28,600 nucleotides of DNA from Nemertoderma westbladi (taxonomy: Eukaryota; Xenacoelomorpha; Nemertodermatida; Nemertodermatidae), in assembly GCA_032718475.1 (NCBI GenBank), contig JAUCBJ010001387.1, positions 1 through 28,600 of the forward strand, given 5' to 3'. Shown here one piece after another: positions 9,771 to 19,913 of the stretch (its first letter is position 1; each line of letters begins with the position of its first letter). Under the pieces are notes generated by a model. The model searched no databases. It was not told the DNA's origin and worked only from the letters and a program-made list of their open reading frames with translations. A program made the position numbers and the translations under genes.

Positions 9771-10129
9771 AATTTTTATTTATACATTTATACATTATGT
9801 AAAAACAATAAGAAAATACACCAAACAATATACTGGTAAAAAGGTATTGTCCAACATAACATATAGGATTACCCCTAAAGCTTTGCAGCTTATTTCCAAG
9901 GGGATCCTTTATGTTACTTGGTTACAAATACAATATTACACTACGCTAACCTAAAACCAATATAAAACGTAATTACACTATGTACTGTACAACTTTACCG
10001 AGAGCGTGACAATGTCCGACTCAACGATAACAATGTAATGTACTTTTGTTGTGTACTTATATGTATTATGTACTAATGTTTTATTATAAAATGTAATTAC
10101 AGTATAAATAGTAAATAATTAATTATAAA
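9771..10129 (-). other. LINE B 3' UTR and terminal 8-bp repeat tail
   Basis: Non-coding 3' end of LINE B, closely matched on the plus strand at 23829-24148. Shared landmarks are TAACATAAAGGA then CCCCTTGGAAATAAGCTGCA and TATGTTATGTTGGACAATAC. The element ends in ATGTATAA ATGTATAA ATAAA here and one repeat fewer in the other copy. Short tandem 3' repeats in place of poly-A are known for CR1/L2 elements and are used in priming. Confidence 0.85.
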
Positions 10130-10790
10130 CTAATAACTTACTGTAGGCCTATTGTACCTATTTTTACATTCCACACGGAGGTGAGATTTAACTGCAGATT
10201 TAAAAGAATATTGATTATCTAGGTTTTTAATTTCATTAGGCAGAGCGTTCCAATTTTTAATACTGTTAAAAAAGAAAGTATCAGATTCGAAGGATTTACA
10301 ATTCGGGAGGTAAAAGTTTGAAGCACTAGCTCTGGTACTGTAAGAGTGTGGTATCACGTACTCTGTTGAATTTTTTTTGTTTTAGGTAATTGGGACATTC
10401 ACCATTATACACTTTATGCACATGGTTAAGGCATAGCTGCTTAACTCTACTATCTAAGTTAAGTAGTCCAGATTCAGAAAAGTCATCTGGAGTTAGGTGG
10501 TGCTTAGGTTTGTAGTCTTTAATAAATCGTACTACTTTATTCTGAGCTACTTGTAATTTACATTTAAGCTGTTTGGTTAAGCCTTCATACCAAGAAGAGC
10601 ACGCATAGTTCATGTGACACTGTATTAAAGAAGAGCAAAGTAACTTGCGGGAGTCGGTGTTTAAACTATTTTTATTTCTGTATAGAAACCTAAACCTACT
10701 GTTAACTTTCGAGAAAATGTTTTTCACTGTACTTTCTCCTGATAAGCAGTTATCCAATGTGGTGCCTAAATATTTAACTTCCTTTTTATT
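10130..10790 (-). pseudogene. LINE B RT C-terminal domain (two frames)
   Basis: In one frame, from about 10790: [19 protein letters not shown], then YRNKNSLNTDSRKLLCSSLI, SSWYEGLTKQLKCKLQVAQN, LNLDSRVKQLCLNHVHKVYN and GECPNYLKQK. After a frameshift in an A run near 10370 come HSYSTRASASNFYLPNCKSF, FFFNSIKNWNALPNEIKNLD and a stop at 10130. The FFNSIKNWNALP-type ending is the usual C-terminus of CR1/L2-like polyproteins. The same region is present in one open frame in the copy at 23538-23828. Confidence 0.85.
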
Positions 10791-11583
10791 TTCAATCTTA
10801 TCAACTTAGTTACCTTCTTTAACTTTCTTTTGGAACCAAACAATAGCTTATTATCAACCAACCACTCATTACAGGATTCTAGAACTGCACTTAACTTTTG
10901 GGAAATATGGATAGGATCTTTATGAGAGAAAATAAGAGCACTGTCGTCGGCATATAAAATGAGTTTAAAATCGGGATCTATACTACTTATCATATCATTT
11001 ACATAGCATACAAAAACCAGAGGACCTAATATACTACCTTGCGGTACACCACAGGTAATCTCTTGTAGAGTAGACTGTGATTTGCTAATGACTACAGTTT
11101 GACCTCTGTCTGACAGGTATGACTTGAACCAGTCTATAGAACCTACACCCATCAGGCCTAACTTACCAAGCAGAATTTCATGATCTACAGTATCGAAAGC
11201 CTTTTGTAGGTCCACAATACCATACCAGTATATAAACCCTTTGCGTTATTACATATAATTGTATCAGTTTAGTTAATAAGGCAGGTGTCTGTAGAATATG
11301 ATTTACGAAAACCGGACTGAAGTTCGTAGATCAGATTTAGCCTACAAAGAAGTGCTTACAGCTGTAGAAAAACAGAACATTCTAGAATTTTAGATACAAT
11401 ACTTAAGATACTAACAGGTCTGTAATTACAGGGTTCTACTTTACTATTATTTTTATACAGAGGAACAACCTTAGCTAATTTCAGTTCATCTGGTACTACA
11501 TTATCTACGATAGAGTAATTAATAATAAAAGTAATAGGCACTTGAAATACTTCAGCACCATCCTTAAGAAAACAGGCAGGCAT
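10766..11583 (-). pseudogene. LINE B reverse transcriptase core (frameshifted)
   Basis: RT blocks in order: PACFLKDGAEVF and KVVPLYKNNSKVEPCNYRPV (11580-11420), LQSGFRKSYSTDTC (about 11330-11287, another frame), [14 protein letters not shown] (from about 11213, first catalytic aspartate), [13 protein letters not shown] (about 11047-11010), and LYADDSA with the catalytic YADD at 10954-10943. All catalytic residues are present, but at least two frame changes break the reading between 11356 and 11216 and near 10790. It is the usual CR1/L2/jockey-like RT layout. Confidence 0.88.
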
Positions 11584-12540
11584 TTAGCTTTTTTTATTTC
11601 CCGTTGGACAATTTGCAGGACATTTTTTTCTATATTTGCAGTAATTATTATAATCTGCTAAAACACGGTATTTCCTAAATTTATACAAATAGTTATCTCT
11701 TTCTCTGATATTACTAAGAATACACGAGGTCATCCAGGGCTCAGTGCGTTGTTTAAGACTAATTTCTTTAATTGGTGCTACAGTATTAAGTGCCTTTAGA
11801 AATATATCTTCAAAAACAGTGTACGCAAGGTTAATGTCAGTGGCCTTAAAACAGGGTTCCCAGTCAGAATTAACTAACAAACTTAAAAGCGCGTTCCTTG
11901 CTGTAATTTTTCCTAGACCTAACTGTTACTGTTTTATAATCCCCGAAAAAAGATTTTTGTATCTTTCTTGTGCAAAAAACTATAAAATGATCACTTAGAC
12001 CTATAGGTAAAACCCCAGATTGAGAAATAATATCGGTATTATTACAAAGGATGTGATCTAGTAGAGTATAAGTTTTACTGGTAATTCTGGTAGAATCTCA
12101 AATAATTTGTTTTAAACCAAACAAACTTAAAATATTTTGGTACTGTTTACAGATGGGGGATGCTTTTTGATGGTAACAGATATTAAAATCACCTAAGAAA
12201 TATCTTTCACAGTCTGACCTAAGATTACATAAAATTACATTTTCAAAATTTTGCAAAAAATTTGATTGTTTAGGGGTCCGATATAAAGTACCGATTAAAA
12301 TAGGTTTAGTTTTAGGAAGTAAAAGTTCCACCAGTAAAACTTCGTCACAAGTCTCTAAATCTTCCCTACATTTAAAAGCTAAATCACATCGAATGTAAGT
12401 ACAGACACCACCACCGTGTCTATCCCTATCCTTACGTAAAACTACGTAATTATCAATATAAATTTCTCCATCAGAAACACTATCATCGAGCCATGATTCA
12501 GAGATTGTTATAACTGCTGGGTTGGATTTATTGATTAAAA
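11584..12540 (-). pseudogene. LINE B APE-type endonuclease and following linker
   Basis: Nicks target DNA to prime reverse transcription. From 12539 the frame is open for about 147 codons: NPAVITISESWLDDSVSDGE (catalytic-domain block with the SE-W signature), RKDRDRHGGGVCTYIR, ILIGTLYRTPKQSNF, and FLGDFNI, whose D and N are conserved active-site residues. After an in-frame TGA near 12096 (probably from CGA) it continues with TLLDHILCNN and GLSDHFIVFC, where the SDH triad residue is intact. A frameshift near 11875 leads to the linker (EPWMTSCILSNIRERDNYLY). The linker breaks off near 11630, and the sequence jumps to the KA-PACFLKDG start of the RT. That implies an internal deletion of roughly 400 bp, an estimate from family length. 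Confidence 0.87.
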
Positions 12541-13035
12541 TACGAATTCGGAAAGTTTGGGAAGCAGAGATCGTGCGTTTAAATGCAAAAAATGCAGACT
12601 TTTTTTCTTAAAAAATATAAAAGTTTCACTCTCTGCATCACTTGGAGTTTGCAGAGGAGGTGTGAGGAATGAATCGTCGGTTTCTGATTCTAAAATAGTA
12701 TCATGAAAGGGAAGTTCGGTAAAAATACAGCTATTGCAGAGAAAACTTGGCTCAGGATTGTTTCTGGTGGAGAATAAATTACTGCTTTTCCTACAGTAAC
12801 ATTTTAAATGTACAAATGTGTCACAACTCTCGCATTGGACAATCTTACTCCGAGAGTTTGTTCCTCATTGGCAGACGGGACAGTTGATCTTCAGGGCCGA
12901 CGTCCTGCTGGGTCCTGGGTTGGTCTCAATATCCCCAGCCAGAGAGAGAAGACAGAGTTTGGCGATTAGGCCTCTAGTTCGCGGAGAGGAGACCCAACGA
13001 GAGCAGTAGAGGCTAAATCCACTCGTCGACCACAT
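12535..13035 (-). pseudogene. LINE B N-terminus: 2A peptide, PHD-like zinc finger, start of endonuclease
   Basis: The first ATG in frame is 13035-13033; upstream there is no in-frame ATG before a TAA near 13130, and an apparent start at 13098 is TTG. The first 43 residues end in a 2A sequence (LLSLAGDIETNPGP, 12951-12910), followed by a linker. Next is a Cys/His finger: CPVC, an in-frame TGA at 12867-12865 (probably an old CGA), CESCDTFVHLKC, then CNSC. The pattern C-x2-C, C-x2-C, H-x2-C, C-x2-C is PHD-like. An acidic linker (ILESETDDSF) leads into LHFLHLNARSLLPKLSE, the first strand of the endonuclease, before a frameshift at about 12540. Confidence 0.87.
12910..12954 (-). other. 2A-like translational skipping sequence
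   Basis: Encodes CLLSLAGDIETNPGP. It matches the 2A consensus D-(V/I)-E-x-N-P-G-P exactly, with the hydrophobic upstream stretch these sequences need. In known 2A peptides the ribosome fails to join the last glycine and proline, so the short leader would be released and the downstream polyprotein would begin with proline (12912-12910). Confidence 0.93.
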
Positions 13036-13129
13036 CAGATTCGGCGCGGCGCGGAGGTTCGAAACGGTAGCAACAGGGTGTTCCACAAACCAGTCCAATA
13101 TGTGTATTGGGTGGGTTACAGGGTTACTG

Positions 13130-13355
13130 GTGCTTTAGTGAAATCTAAGAGGCAACTATGCCTCAGGAGTTGAATGTTTTAAATAATAATAAATTACTTC
13201 AGAAGCAGACCAAGTGCACATGACCGTACTATATTATTACGAAAACCAAATTGTAAATCGTCAAACTGTAACTTGTCACCCTCACTAATTAACATTACCC
13301 ATTCAAAAACCTGTAATATTAATGACGATATAGCTATAGCCCTATATTTATTATA
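13130..13355 (-). pseudogene. LINE C, RT N-terminal part, upstream of the LINE B insertion
   Basis: Minus-strand frame from 13355 reads NKYRAIAISSLILQVFEWVM then DDLQFGFRNNIVRSC. This matches the NYRGI-S and LQFGF blocks of a LINE RT. A shifted frame gives SEVIYYYLKHSTPEA and then LLDFTKA, the start of the LLDxSKAF catalytic block. The match ends at about 13130, where LINE B begins, and the lineage resumes after LINE B at 9769 with SPWVKDAIHLG. Roughly 200 codons between these blocks, including the YADD box, are missing. They were lost either at the insertion or earlier. Confidence 0.65.
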
Positions 13356-15080
13356 GGTACAGAATTATGCCTCACTTTTTAAAAAATAAGCATTGTCTGA
13401 TAGTTTATTTAATGAAAACAACGCCTTTTCGCAGAAATATTATATTTATGCCCCAATTTCATGCCCATATAGCATATGCACCTTGAAACCACCGGCTGAC
13501 TTCCAGTGGGTGGTGATTATCGAATTATGGCCAATCATAAAATCTGACATGTTTATTCAGTCAAAATTTTGTTCTAAAAAAACCAAATATTAATGTAATA
13601 GACATCCATCAATAATATAAACGAAATACACAGACCATGTGTGATAATACATGATCAATGTATTACAATGCATATCAATGTATATAATACGTGGCAATGT
13701 GTGATAATAAATGAATTGTCTTCTCTCCCCCCCGCATATGATACTAAAATCAATGTTTGGATAATTTGTTGAAGACTGGGGACGACGTATATTATTACCC
13801 CACCAACAGTCTCTGACACACATTATTACTGGGCTAATAAGGTAATCTAAATTGATGTCCAATCGACAGTATAGCTTCATTGTAATTAATCATCCCTCAT
13901 CCAAATTAACCAATCACATGCCATAATTTATAAAATAAATGTAGAATAAGTGACAAGCATAATCAGTTTTGACTTTTATAATCAGAGTTTGGTACTTATG
14001 ACTTAATCAGTTATACTTAAAACCCTAAACTTAAAACCATAAACTAACCCATTTATTTAGAATCCATTAACCCCAATAGGTCCATAATTTCTAAGCTTCT
14101 GGCACAATAGAACGATGTGGTTCACTGAGGACCATGCCCCACAGCCACAATCAAAGACTGGCACCTCACGTAAAGCGGCACGATAAAGACTGGCAAAGGG
14201 CAATCTTCACCCACATGAAACAATAGCCTGCAGGCAATCTTGGACCATAATTATTAATTAAGGTAAAGCAACAGGTTATAGTGGTATTTATTATAACCAA
14301 AACAATGGGTTATAGTTTCACAATCTACTATAACTTGAATAAGTAAAGATTATTGATTGGGTGAAGATTGCTCTGGGTGACGTTGGATGCCAAACATTTG
14401 CTGTGTAGTGTGTATGCATTGACTGAAGTAAGTGCCATGCATGCATACTGCATAGTAATCTCCGAATTCAAGCTTTGATAGGTGATAAAACATGTGGAGT
14501 TAATTAATGGTATGGTGTTGAGCCAAGATGTTACCCATGTCTGAACGCCTGTTCTCCTAATTGAACTAAGTTGGTCATTGGGAAAATGAGCTGTATTTGT
14601 ATTTTCAACACACATACACATTTTCAACACACATAAGTGTTCTCTGAGTCAAGTGAAGTCAAGTGAGATCATATGATCTCGTATATTTCTTTCCAGTTTC
14701 CACCAGTGTTTATCAATACAATATTAACTGTATATAGCATAGCATATTATATAGCACATTACAATAATAAAACTGAACATTTATATTTTCTGTGCTTCTA
14801 CTATACATTTTAAGGAGGAGATAACAGTAGCAGGAAGCTAGTATTGCGAACTTCTGCAGCTTTTTTACAAACATCGATGGGGATCGACCTGAGAGTTTTT
14901 CTCGCTGTTAACATTACTGAAGTGTTTGACTGAAGTGTGAAGAATTTCTCGAGGACTGCACAGTATAATTATAGTAAGTCCACTATCACAACTTGCTGTT
15001 TAAGATGACCATCAAAGTCATAATTGTTGTTGTCAGAACCTGCAACGAAAGTGTATACGGTTCTGCTTGAAACTAGAATG
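13356..15080. other. Non-coding stretch with no recognised gene
   Basis: Short open frames on both strands (for example 13880-13590 and 14630-14328, minus) show no recognisable domains. One dispersed hairpin repeat lies at 14260-14305. Nothing else is supported. Confidence 0.5.
14260..14305 (+). repeat. Dispersed hairpin repeat, copy 1
   Basis: AAGGTAAAGCAACAGGTTAT and following bases through ATAACCAAAACAA. It contains a stem GGTTATA / TATAACC (14274-14280, 14292-14298) with an 11-base loop. It matches 24190-24236, where the stem is GGTTACA / TGTAACC. Confidence 0.65.
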
Positions 15081-15084
15081 TCGC

Positions 15085-15481
15085 TGCCATATCACACCAG
15101 ACCACTTCAGGGAGCTGTCATGGCTGCCATTAGAACTAAGAATAGACCAAGGACAATGCCACAATGTATAAAATCAGCGGTGGTATTTCTCTAGACTACC
15201 TACGGACTATCGTTATGTTCAATAGTATTTCTATAAACATACGTGGAAACAAGAGAAGAGCACTTGAAACACTGCAACTGGATGCGATGCGTTCTCCTTT
15301 ACTGGCCCTAACTTATGGAACGCTCTCCCCTCGGAACTGAAATAAAGTATGTCAGTGGAGTCTTTCAGACATGCTGTCAAAGACCACTATCTATCAACCT
15401 CTAAACTTTACATTGCTTTTACTAGAACTCTTACCTCTTGTTTTTAAATAAATTATTTAAGTCATTTAAATCATTTAAGTC
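15085..15481 (+). mobile_element. LINE D, 3' end: C-terminal domain and 9-bp repeat tail
   Basis: Plus-strand decayed end of a further LINE. HITPDHFRELSWLPLELRID at about 15092-15151 matches the common HIT-L-LHWLP motif. LDYLRTIV lies in a shifted frame near 15195, and FTGPNLWNALPSELK at about 15299-15343 is the F-G--LWNSLP ending. ESFRHAVKDHYLS follows. The element ends in three head-to-tail 9-bp units (ATTTAAGTC, ATTTAAATC, ATTTAAGTC) at 15455-15481. This is another CR1-like short-repeat tail, different in sequence from that of LINE B. Confidence 0.7.
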
Positions 15482-15773
15482 TTAAAGTCAACTGCAAAGG
15501 ACTCAGAATGCAGTTGACAATGCACTGAGAGGACCTACATGGAAACGAGGATTTATCCTCATGTATCTAGCTATCTTCGACAAGAATTTCATAAGCTGGG
15601 TATCAAATTTTTCATGAAAAATAGAAGTAGTTCCAGGACCAAATTTCAACATTTTTGTTATTTTAAAAACTAATAGTGTGGCGTTGTTGTCTAGCTCTAG
15701 TAGGTTTTTCAAGACGCTGAATCAAAAACCACCAGAAAACGCCAGAAAATACCACCATGTTCTGATTGCAGCG

Positions 15774-16085
15774 CATTTTTATAGGTTTTCTGGGTTGCTG
15801 ATTCGAATGACATCATTCTAAAAACATGTCTACCTCGTGGCAGATAATTTTTGGTGCAGCAAAATTAGGGCCTTGCACCTCAAATTTTGAAATATTCAAG
15901 ATCCTGAAAATACACCCAAGTTTCAATTTCAACGTGTTTTTATAGGTGTTCTGGGTCGCTGAATCGAATGAGATTACTCTATAAAAACCATAATACATAG
16001 TGATACCTCATTTTGGTCTCACTAAAATTAGGGCATGGCACCTAAAATCTCGAAAATTAAAAAAATATTCCCAAGTTTTTATTAC
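15774..16085. repeat. Tandem repeat, about 150-160 bp unit, two clear copies
   Basis: Both units begin TTTTTATAGGT-TTCTGGGT-GCTGA-TCGAATGA and contain AAAATTAGGGC-TGGCACCT. Copies are at about 15774-15935 and 15936-16085. A third, weaker unit may precede them (GCTGAATCAAAAACC near 15716). It is not coding. It could be a minisatellite or part of an unidentified element. Confidence 0.65.
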
Positions 16086-16087
16086 AA

Positions 16088-16545
16088 AATGACAAACAAA
16101 TCACAGCTATGACGTTTATCCAATAAGTTGCACCACTCCGTAACACATTCTAGTAATTGAGTACAAGTAGACAGCTTTTTTAAAAACCCATGATTTAGAT
16201 ATTAATTTGTGTAAGTATAAATATTCTAATACTGTCTCCTTGATACACATCTCTATAATCTTACATGAAATACAAGTTAATGAAATGGGTCTATAATTAT
16301 ACAGATTAGAGGCATCACTTTTCTTATAAACCGGTATAATGTAATCATGTTGACCATATAGAAGGGAGAGCATGGCTACTAAATGATACTTGAAATATAC
16401 TATAGTAGCTAAATAAAGGAGCTGCAAGGCACCGTGATAAATTACTAAACAACGAACTAGGGAAACCATCTGGAGTGCGACTGGATTTACCTTCAATCTT
16501 ACATAAAAAAGAGTATACACTGGTTGGTAAATTATACACATATTG
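16088..16545 (-). pseudogene. LINE E reverse transcriptase N-terminal fragment
   Basis: Minus strand, three frames. From about 16500: KIEGKSSRTPDGFPSSLFSN and FQVSF with LPSIWS (the SSGPDGIP and P--WK blocks). Then DYIIPVYKKSDASNLYNYRP, SLTCISCKIIEMCIKETVLE and LHKLISKS. After a shift near 16190 come HGFLKKLSTCTQLLECVT and LLDKRHSCDLFVI, ending just before the first catalytic aspartate block. The order matches RT blocks 0-2 of a CR1/jockey-like element. The catalytic half is absent, and the fragment ends against the tandem repeat. Confidence 0.8.
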
Positions 16546-18147
16546 GTACCTATCACCGGTACCTACCGCTACATGTAGCAGGCTGGCAGTAATGGCAGAT
16601 TGAGGTATTCGAAAGGCAATCCATAATCTTTATATTACAGATATTACTTATAGTAGGCCTATTTATAGAAACAACTTTCTGTCAGTGTACACTTTTGAAA
16701 AGTTTTACGTGCCCAGCTGCCCAGTGCAAAGTATTTCAATCAATGTCAACTGCACTTGCATTGAGCGCAGCAACCCTATATGATATACAGCTATATCATT
16801 GTCGATGCTACGCCAAGCAAATGCCTGGTTGCAGCTAGTGCAGCCTATCCCTTACTGCCTTACTCACTTTGGTTGTGGTACATATAAAACCTTTCAAGAG
16901 TATTTATGTCGTGTAGGCTATAGGCAGATAGGCCTAATCTATAAACTGTATATCTGTTATAAACTGTATAAACTGTTATAAGCTGTAATCTATAAAATGC
17001 CACAGAAATGCAGTATAGGTGGTTGCTGCGGGTGCGGGTTGCCAGTTCCCTTACATCCAGAGGAGCGCGAAGCATGGCTAAAGGCGCTACCAACTATTGT
17101 GCCAAAGGTAACAAAGTATATGGAATTGTTCGAAGCACTGACCTGAAATCAAGCCAATGAAGGGCATGAAACAACATGCAATTCATCCACTCCTCCTCCT
17201 TCCCTTTTTCTAAATGTTCCAGCTTAATTTGTCGTACAAACAAACACCTAAACCACCTGACCTAACAAACGTGAAATTTTATTATGTAAAAACTAGAAAG
17301 CCAGCAAGCTGGCTATAAGAAGACCGTCTATAAGACAACAAAACCGAAAAACTAAATAATAATCTAATCCCCAATCAAATATCAATCGCAATCAATATGT
17401 AAACCCCTCCCATCCTCCATGCAGCTTTGGAGAAAGCAGAATTAATGAAATGACCAGTTCAGAGTTCTCAATAGACAACCCACCCCAACCATTGGATTTA
17501 CTGAGACACGCTCAACACTCCAACCAGCTTGCTACCTGTCTTCCCAGCTAGCCAGAGTTAAATAATTATACAACGTTGCTATGATACAGAGAAAATCCTT
17601 CCCTATTCGCTACCATAGGCAAAGTTCAGGCTGCGTGAGGGAATATTACATATTTATACACTATTTTATTTTCAATCAATAAATAATCATACATCTTTAT
17701 ATTAAACACTCGAATATAATAAAAACTTTGTGAGAATGGGACACGGCGAATCGACCTGTGCTATTTTTATACAGCAAGAGCTTAATTTTACCCGCTTAAA
17801 TAATTAATAACCGAAATAAGAACCCAAATAATCAATACATTTCTTTGTATAGTTGGCCATGAAGTAGAGCACTTCTTACCCTTCCAAGCCAATATCAATG
17901 AGCACAAACATACATACAGACGTTTTTTTTTACAGGAAGAAGCCCTGACGGTCTTCTAATTACACATTAATTACACTTTCCGATAAATTAGAAGCATTCA
18001 AAAGTAAAGATAATATTCGTAATTTTAAAGAGTTTTGTACGCAGCTTCACAGATGTACAGATCCATATATTTTATTCGGAATAGAGAAGACATGGACTAT
18101 TTGAACTGTTTGATTTACATGCTGGCGCTGTTGAAATATACAGGGTG
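16546..18147. other. Non-coding stretch with no recognised gene
   Basis: No gene was identified. Around 17979-18104 (plus) there is a short protein-like open stretch (SDKLEAFKSKDNIRNFKEFC) of 40-odd codons with no known match. It could be a relic. An 11-bp inverted pair AGAAGACCGTC (about 17318 and 17948) has no further support. Confidence 0.45.
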
Positions 18148-19165
18148 TCCCACATAATTTGATACTTTTTGTATTTTTATTTGTGCAGCTTCTTTTAATG
18201 ATTTTCAGTAATTATGGTATCATTGGATAGCTAGATTAATTCTATTTTCTGTTTTTTGTTGAAACAAATTTTATCATTTAGACAAGGACAGTCTTTTCAA
18301 AAAAAGGTACATAATATGTAGGAGGAATTCGCATTATTATTGCCAAATTATTACAATTAATTGTAACACGAAAGAGATGTTGCTACGGAAACAGGTTCTG
18401 GAATTACTAGTTAGAAATTATTGTTTCATTTCGTTCAGTTTGGTTGTGACCTTTTCTCAATTCATCATGTTTAGTGGTGATCAAAATGTTTTCATAGATT
18501 CAACTTTTTACAAAACTGGTTTCTAAGGCAGCCAGGACTAGCCCTTGGGATAAGTGAAAGCACCGCACAACAAGTCATTAAAAAACTAAATTTTAAGCCA
18601 TACAAGTTACAGATATTACATGGTTTACATACAGTACAAGTGACATTAGTAGTAAGTGAGTAAGCTGTGTGGAGTCCATAGCATTGTTCCTCAACTACAA
18701 ATTACCAGAACATGTGTTTTTCAGTGATGAAACCACATTTCATCTATCCGGGCATGTTAACCGACGGAACTGCCGAATTTTGGAAAGAGAACCCACATAA
18801 AATTACCCAAAACGTCCGTGACTCTCCCAAAGTGACTGTCTATGCCGCATCTCGAATACCAGAGTTATTGGGGCCTTTCTTCTTCACTAATAATGTGAAT
18901 AGTACCAACTATTTGGAGATGCAAAAGCAGTTATTTGTCCACCAGCTTGATGATAAGGTTGATTACGTATTCCAACAGGACGGAGCTCCCTCCGCCGCAC
19001 TGACTGGGGTCTTATAGTCCGTGCCTTGCATGGATGGACCACTATTCCCTCACGTTTCGTGGCTCACACCTTTAATGAAATGTCTGCCAGGTTATTCAAA
19101 GTTCAGACAGTTGGAGGAGGACATATTGGTATCTATTAGAACATTTATTACCTTGTATTTATGTA
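18148..19165 (+). mobile_element. Mariner-like DNA transposon relic
   Basis: The 5' end reads ACAGGGTGTCCCACATAATT, the kind of terminal inverted repeat seen in many Tc1/mariner-type elements. Transposase remnants follow in several frames, ending with GGHIGIY and a stop near 19138. No matching inverted repeat is visible downstream, so the 3' end is lost or too decayed to see. A deletion removes the region holding the third catalytic aspartate. Confidence 0.65.
18520..19138 (+). pseudogene. Mariner-like transposase, frameshifted and internally deleted
   Basis: The cut-and-paste enzyme of the element. Visible parts in order: a helix-turn-helix remnant (LALGISESTAQQVIKKLNFK-like, about 18540-18595) and VFFSDETTFHLSGHVNR at 18714-18764 with the first catalytic aspartate at 18726-18728. 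After a frameshift comes WKENPHKITQNVRDSPKV, then GPFFFTNN and YVFQQDGAP with the second catalytic aspartate at 18979-18981. Soon after, the frame is lost; ARLFKVQTVGGGHIGIY (about 19088-19138) matches the family's C-terminal end. The stretch carrying the third acidic residue (the P-DFFLWG block) is missing, so the enzyme is dead. Confidence 0.75.
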
Positions 19166-19719
19166 TGTAATTAGTATATTAAAACAATCCATGTTGGTTA
19201 CTTTTTGTTATGTTACGTTTTGTTATGTTACCTCTCCCATGGTCGGTGCCAGGACTTTTCTTGGGGGGCGCAGATGTTGAAAAAGCGGACCTTTTTGTTA
19301 CCATGGAAACAAAATTTTACACATTGCTACATTGCACCGGTATCAGTTTAGGAAACAAAATGAGTATGATTAGTTTAATTGAAGAGCTTAGTGAAAAATG
19401 ACCTATGTGACAAAATAGTCATTCTGAGTTATAGACACTTTCGCGTATTTTTTTACCTAGTCAGAACGATTAATATTGGCATTTTTAATTTTCGCATGCA
19501 ACTACATTAAAAATTTTTGATGCCTGAGATGACTACTATTACCTAATTTTTCAAGTAAAATTTTGGAAAAATTTGAAAAAATATATACATACCTTTTCTT
19601 CCTATGCCACCCGGTTTGGCCGTGTGCCTTTGTGGTATTTACTGTATAGAACTGAGTATACTTGTCTGTTGGCCCGGTTGGCCAGTACTGCTTCTTCTTA
19701 GGTCTGTATTATATACCAG
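19166..19719. other. Non-coding stretch with no recognised gene
   Basis: Short open frames only, with no motifs. Confidence 0.45.
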
Positions 19720-19748
19720 TACACGTTCGTGGGGCCTTCGCGCAGCAC
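19720..19748 (+). repeat. Dispersed repeat, GGGGCCTTCGCGC family, copy 2
   Basis: TACACGTTCGTGGGGCCTTC followed by GCGCAGCAC, matching 6497-6524 with three differences and the inverted 21138-21157. The sequence after it differs from copy 1. Confidence 0.6.
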
Positions 19749-19878
19749 GAGGCCCAGTTATGAGATACAAATTAAGATTGTGCGACTGTATCACAAAATC
19801 AGGTTATGAGAGATTAACCCACACCACCAATTAATCAAAGAAAGGGGGACAGTACGTGTTCACCCCTTTTAATCTGCA

Positions 19879-19913
19879 CCCCCCCCCCCCCTCCCCCCAC
19901 CCACCAATACATA
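19879..19913. repeat. Poly-C tract
   Basis: C-rich run with single T and A interruptions (C-run, T, C6, ACCCACC), very similar in pattern to 779-815. Confidence 0.85.

Larger units (their letters stand above)
9771..13116 (-). mobile_element. LINE B: CR1/L2-type retrotransposon encoding a 2A peptide
   Basis: A 3.3-kb minus-strand non-LTR element, nearly full length apart from an internal deletion. In order it has a short 5' leader, an ORF with a 2A peptide and PHD-like zinc finger, an APE-type endonuclease, a YADD reverse transcriptase, a C-terminal domain ending in TVSY, a roughly 360-bp 3' UTR and an ATGTATAA-type tail at 9771-9800. One polyprotein appears to cover finger, endonuclease and RT. 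About 130 codons between endonuclease and RT are missing near 11583-11630, and there are several frameshifts. It lies inside LINE C. The 5' limit is approximate (13100-13130), because no target duplication was found. A second copy of its 3' end is at 23534-24148. Confidence 0.88.
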
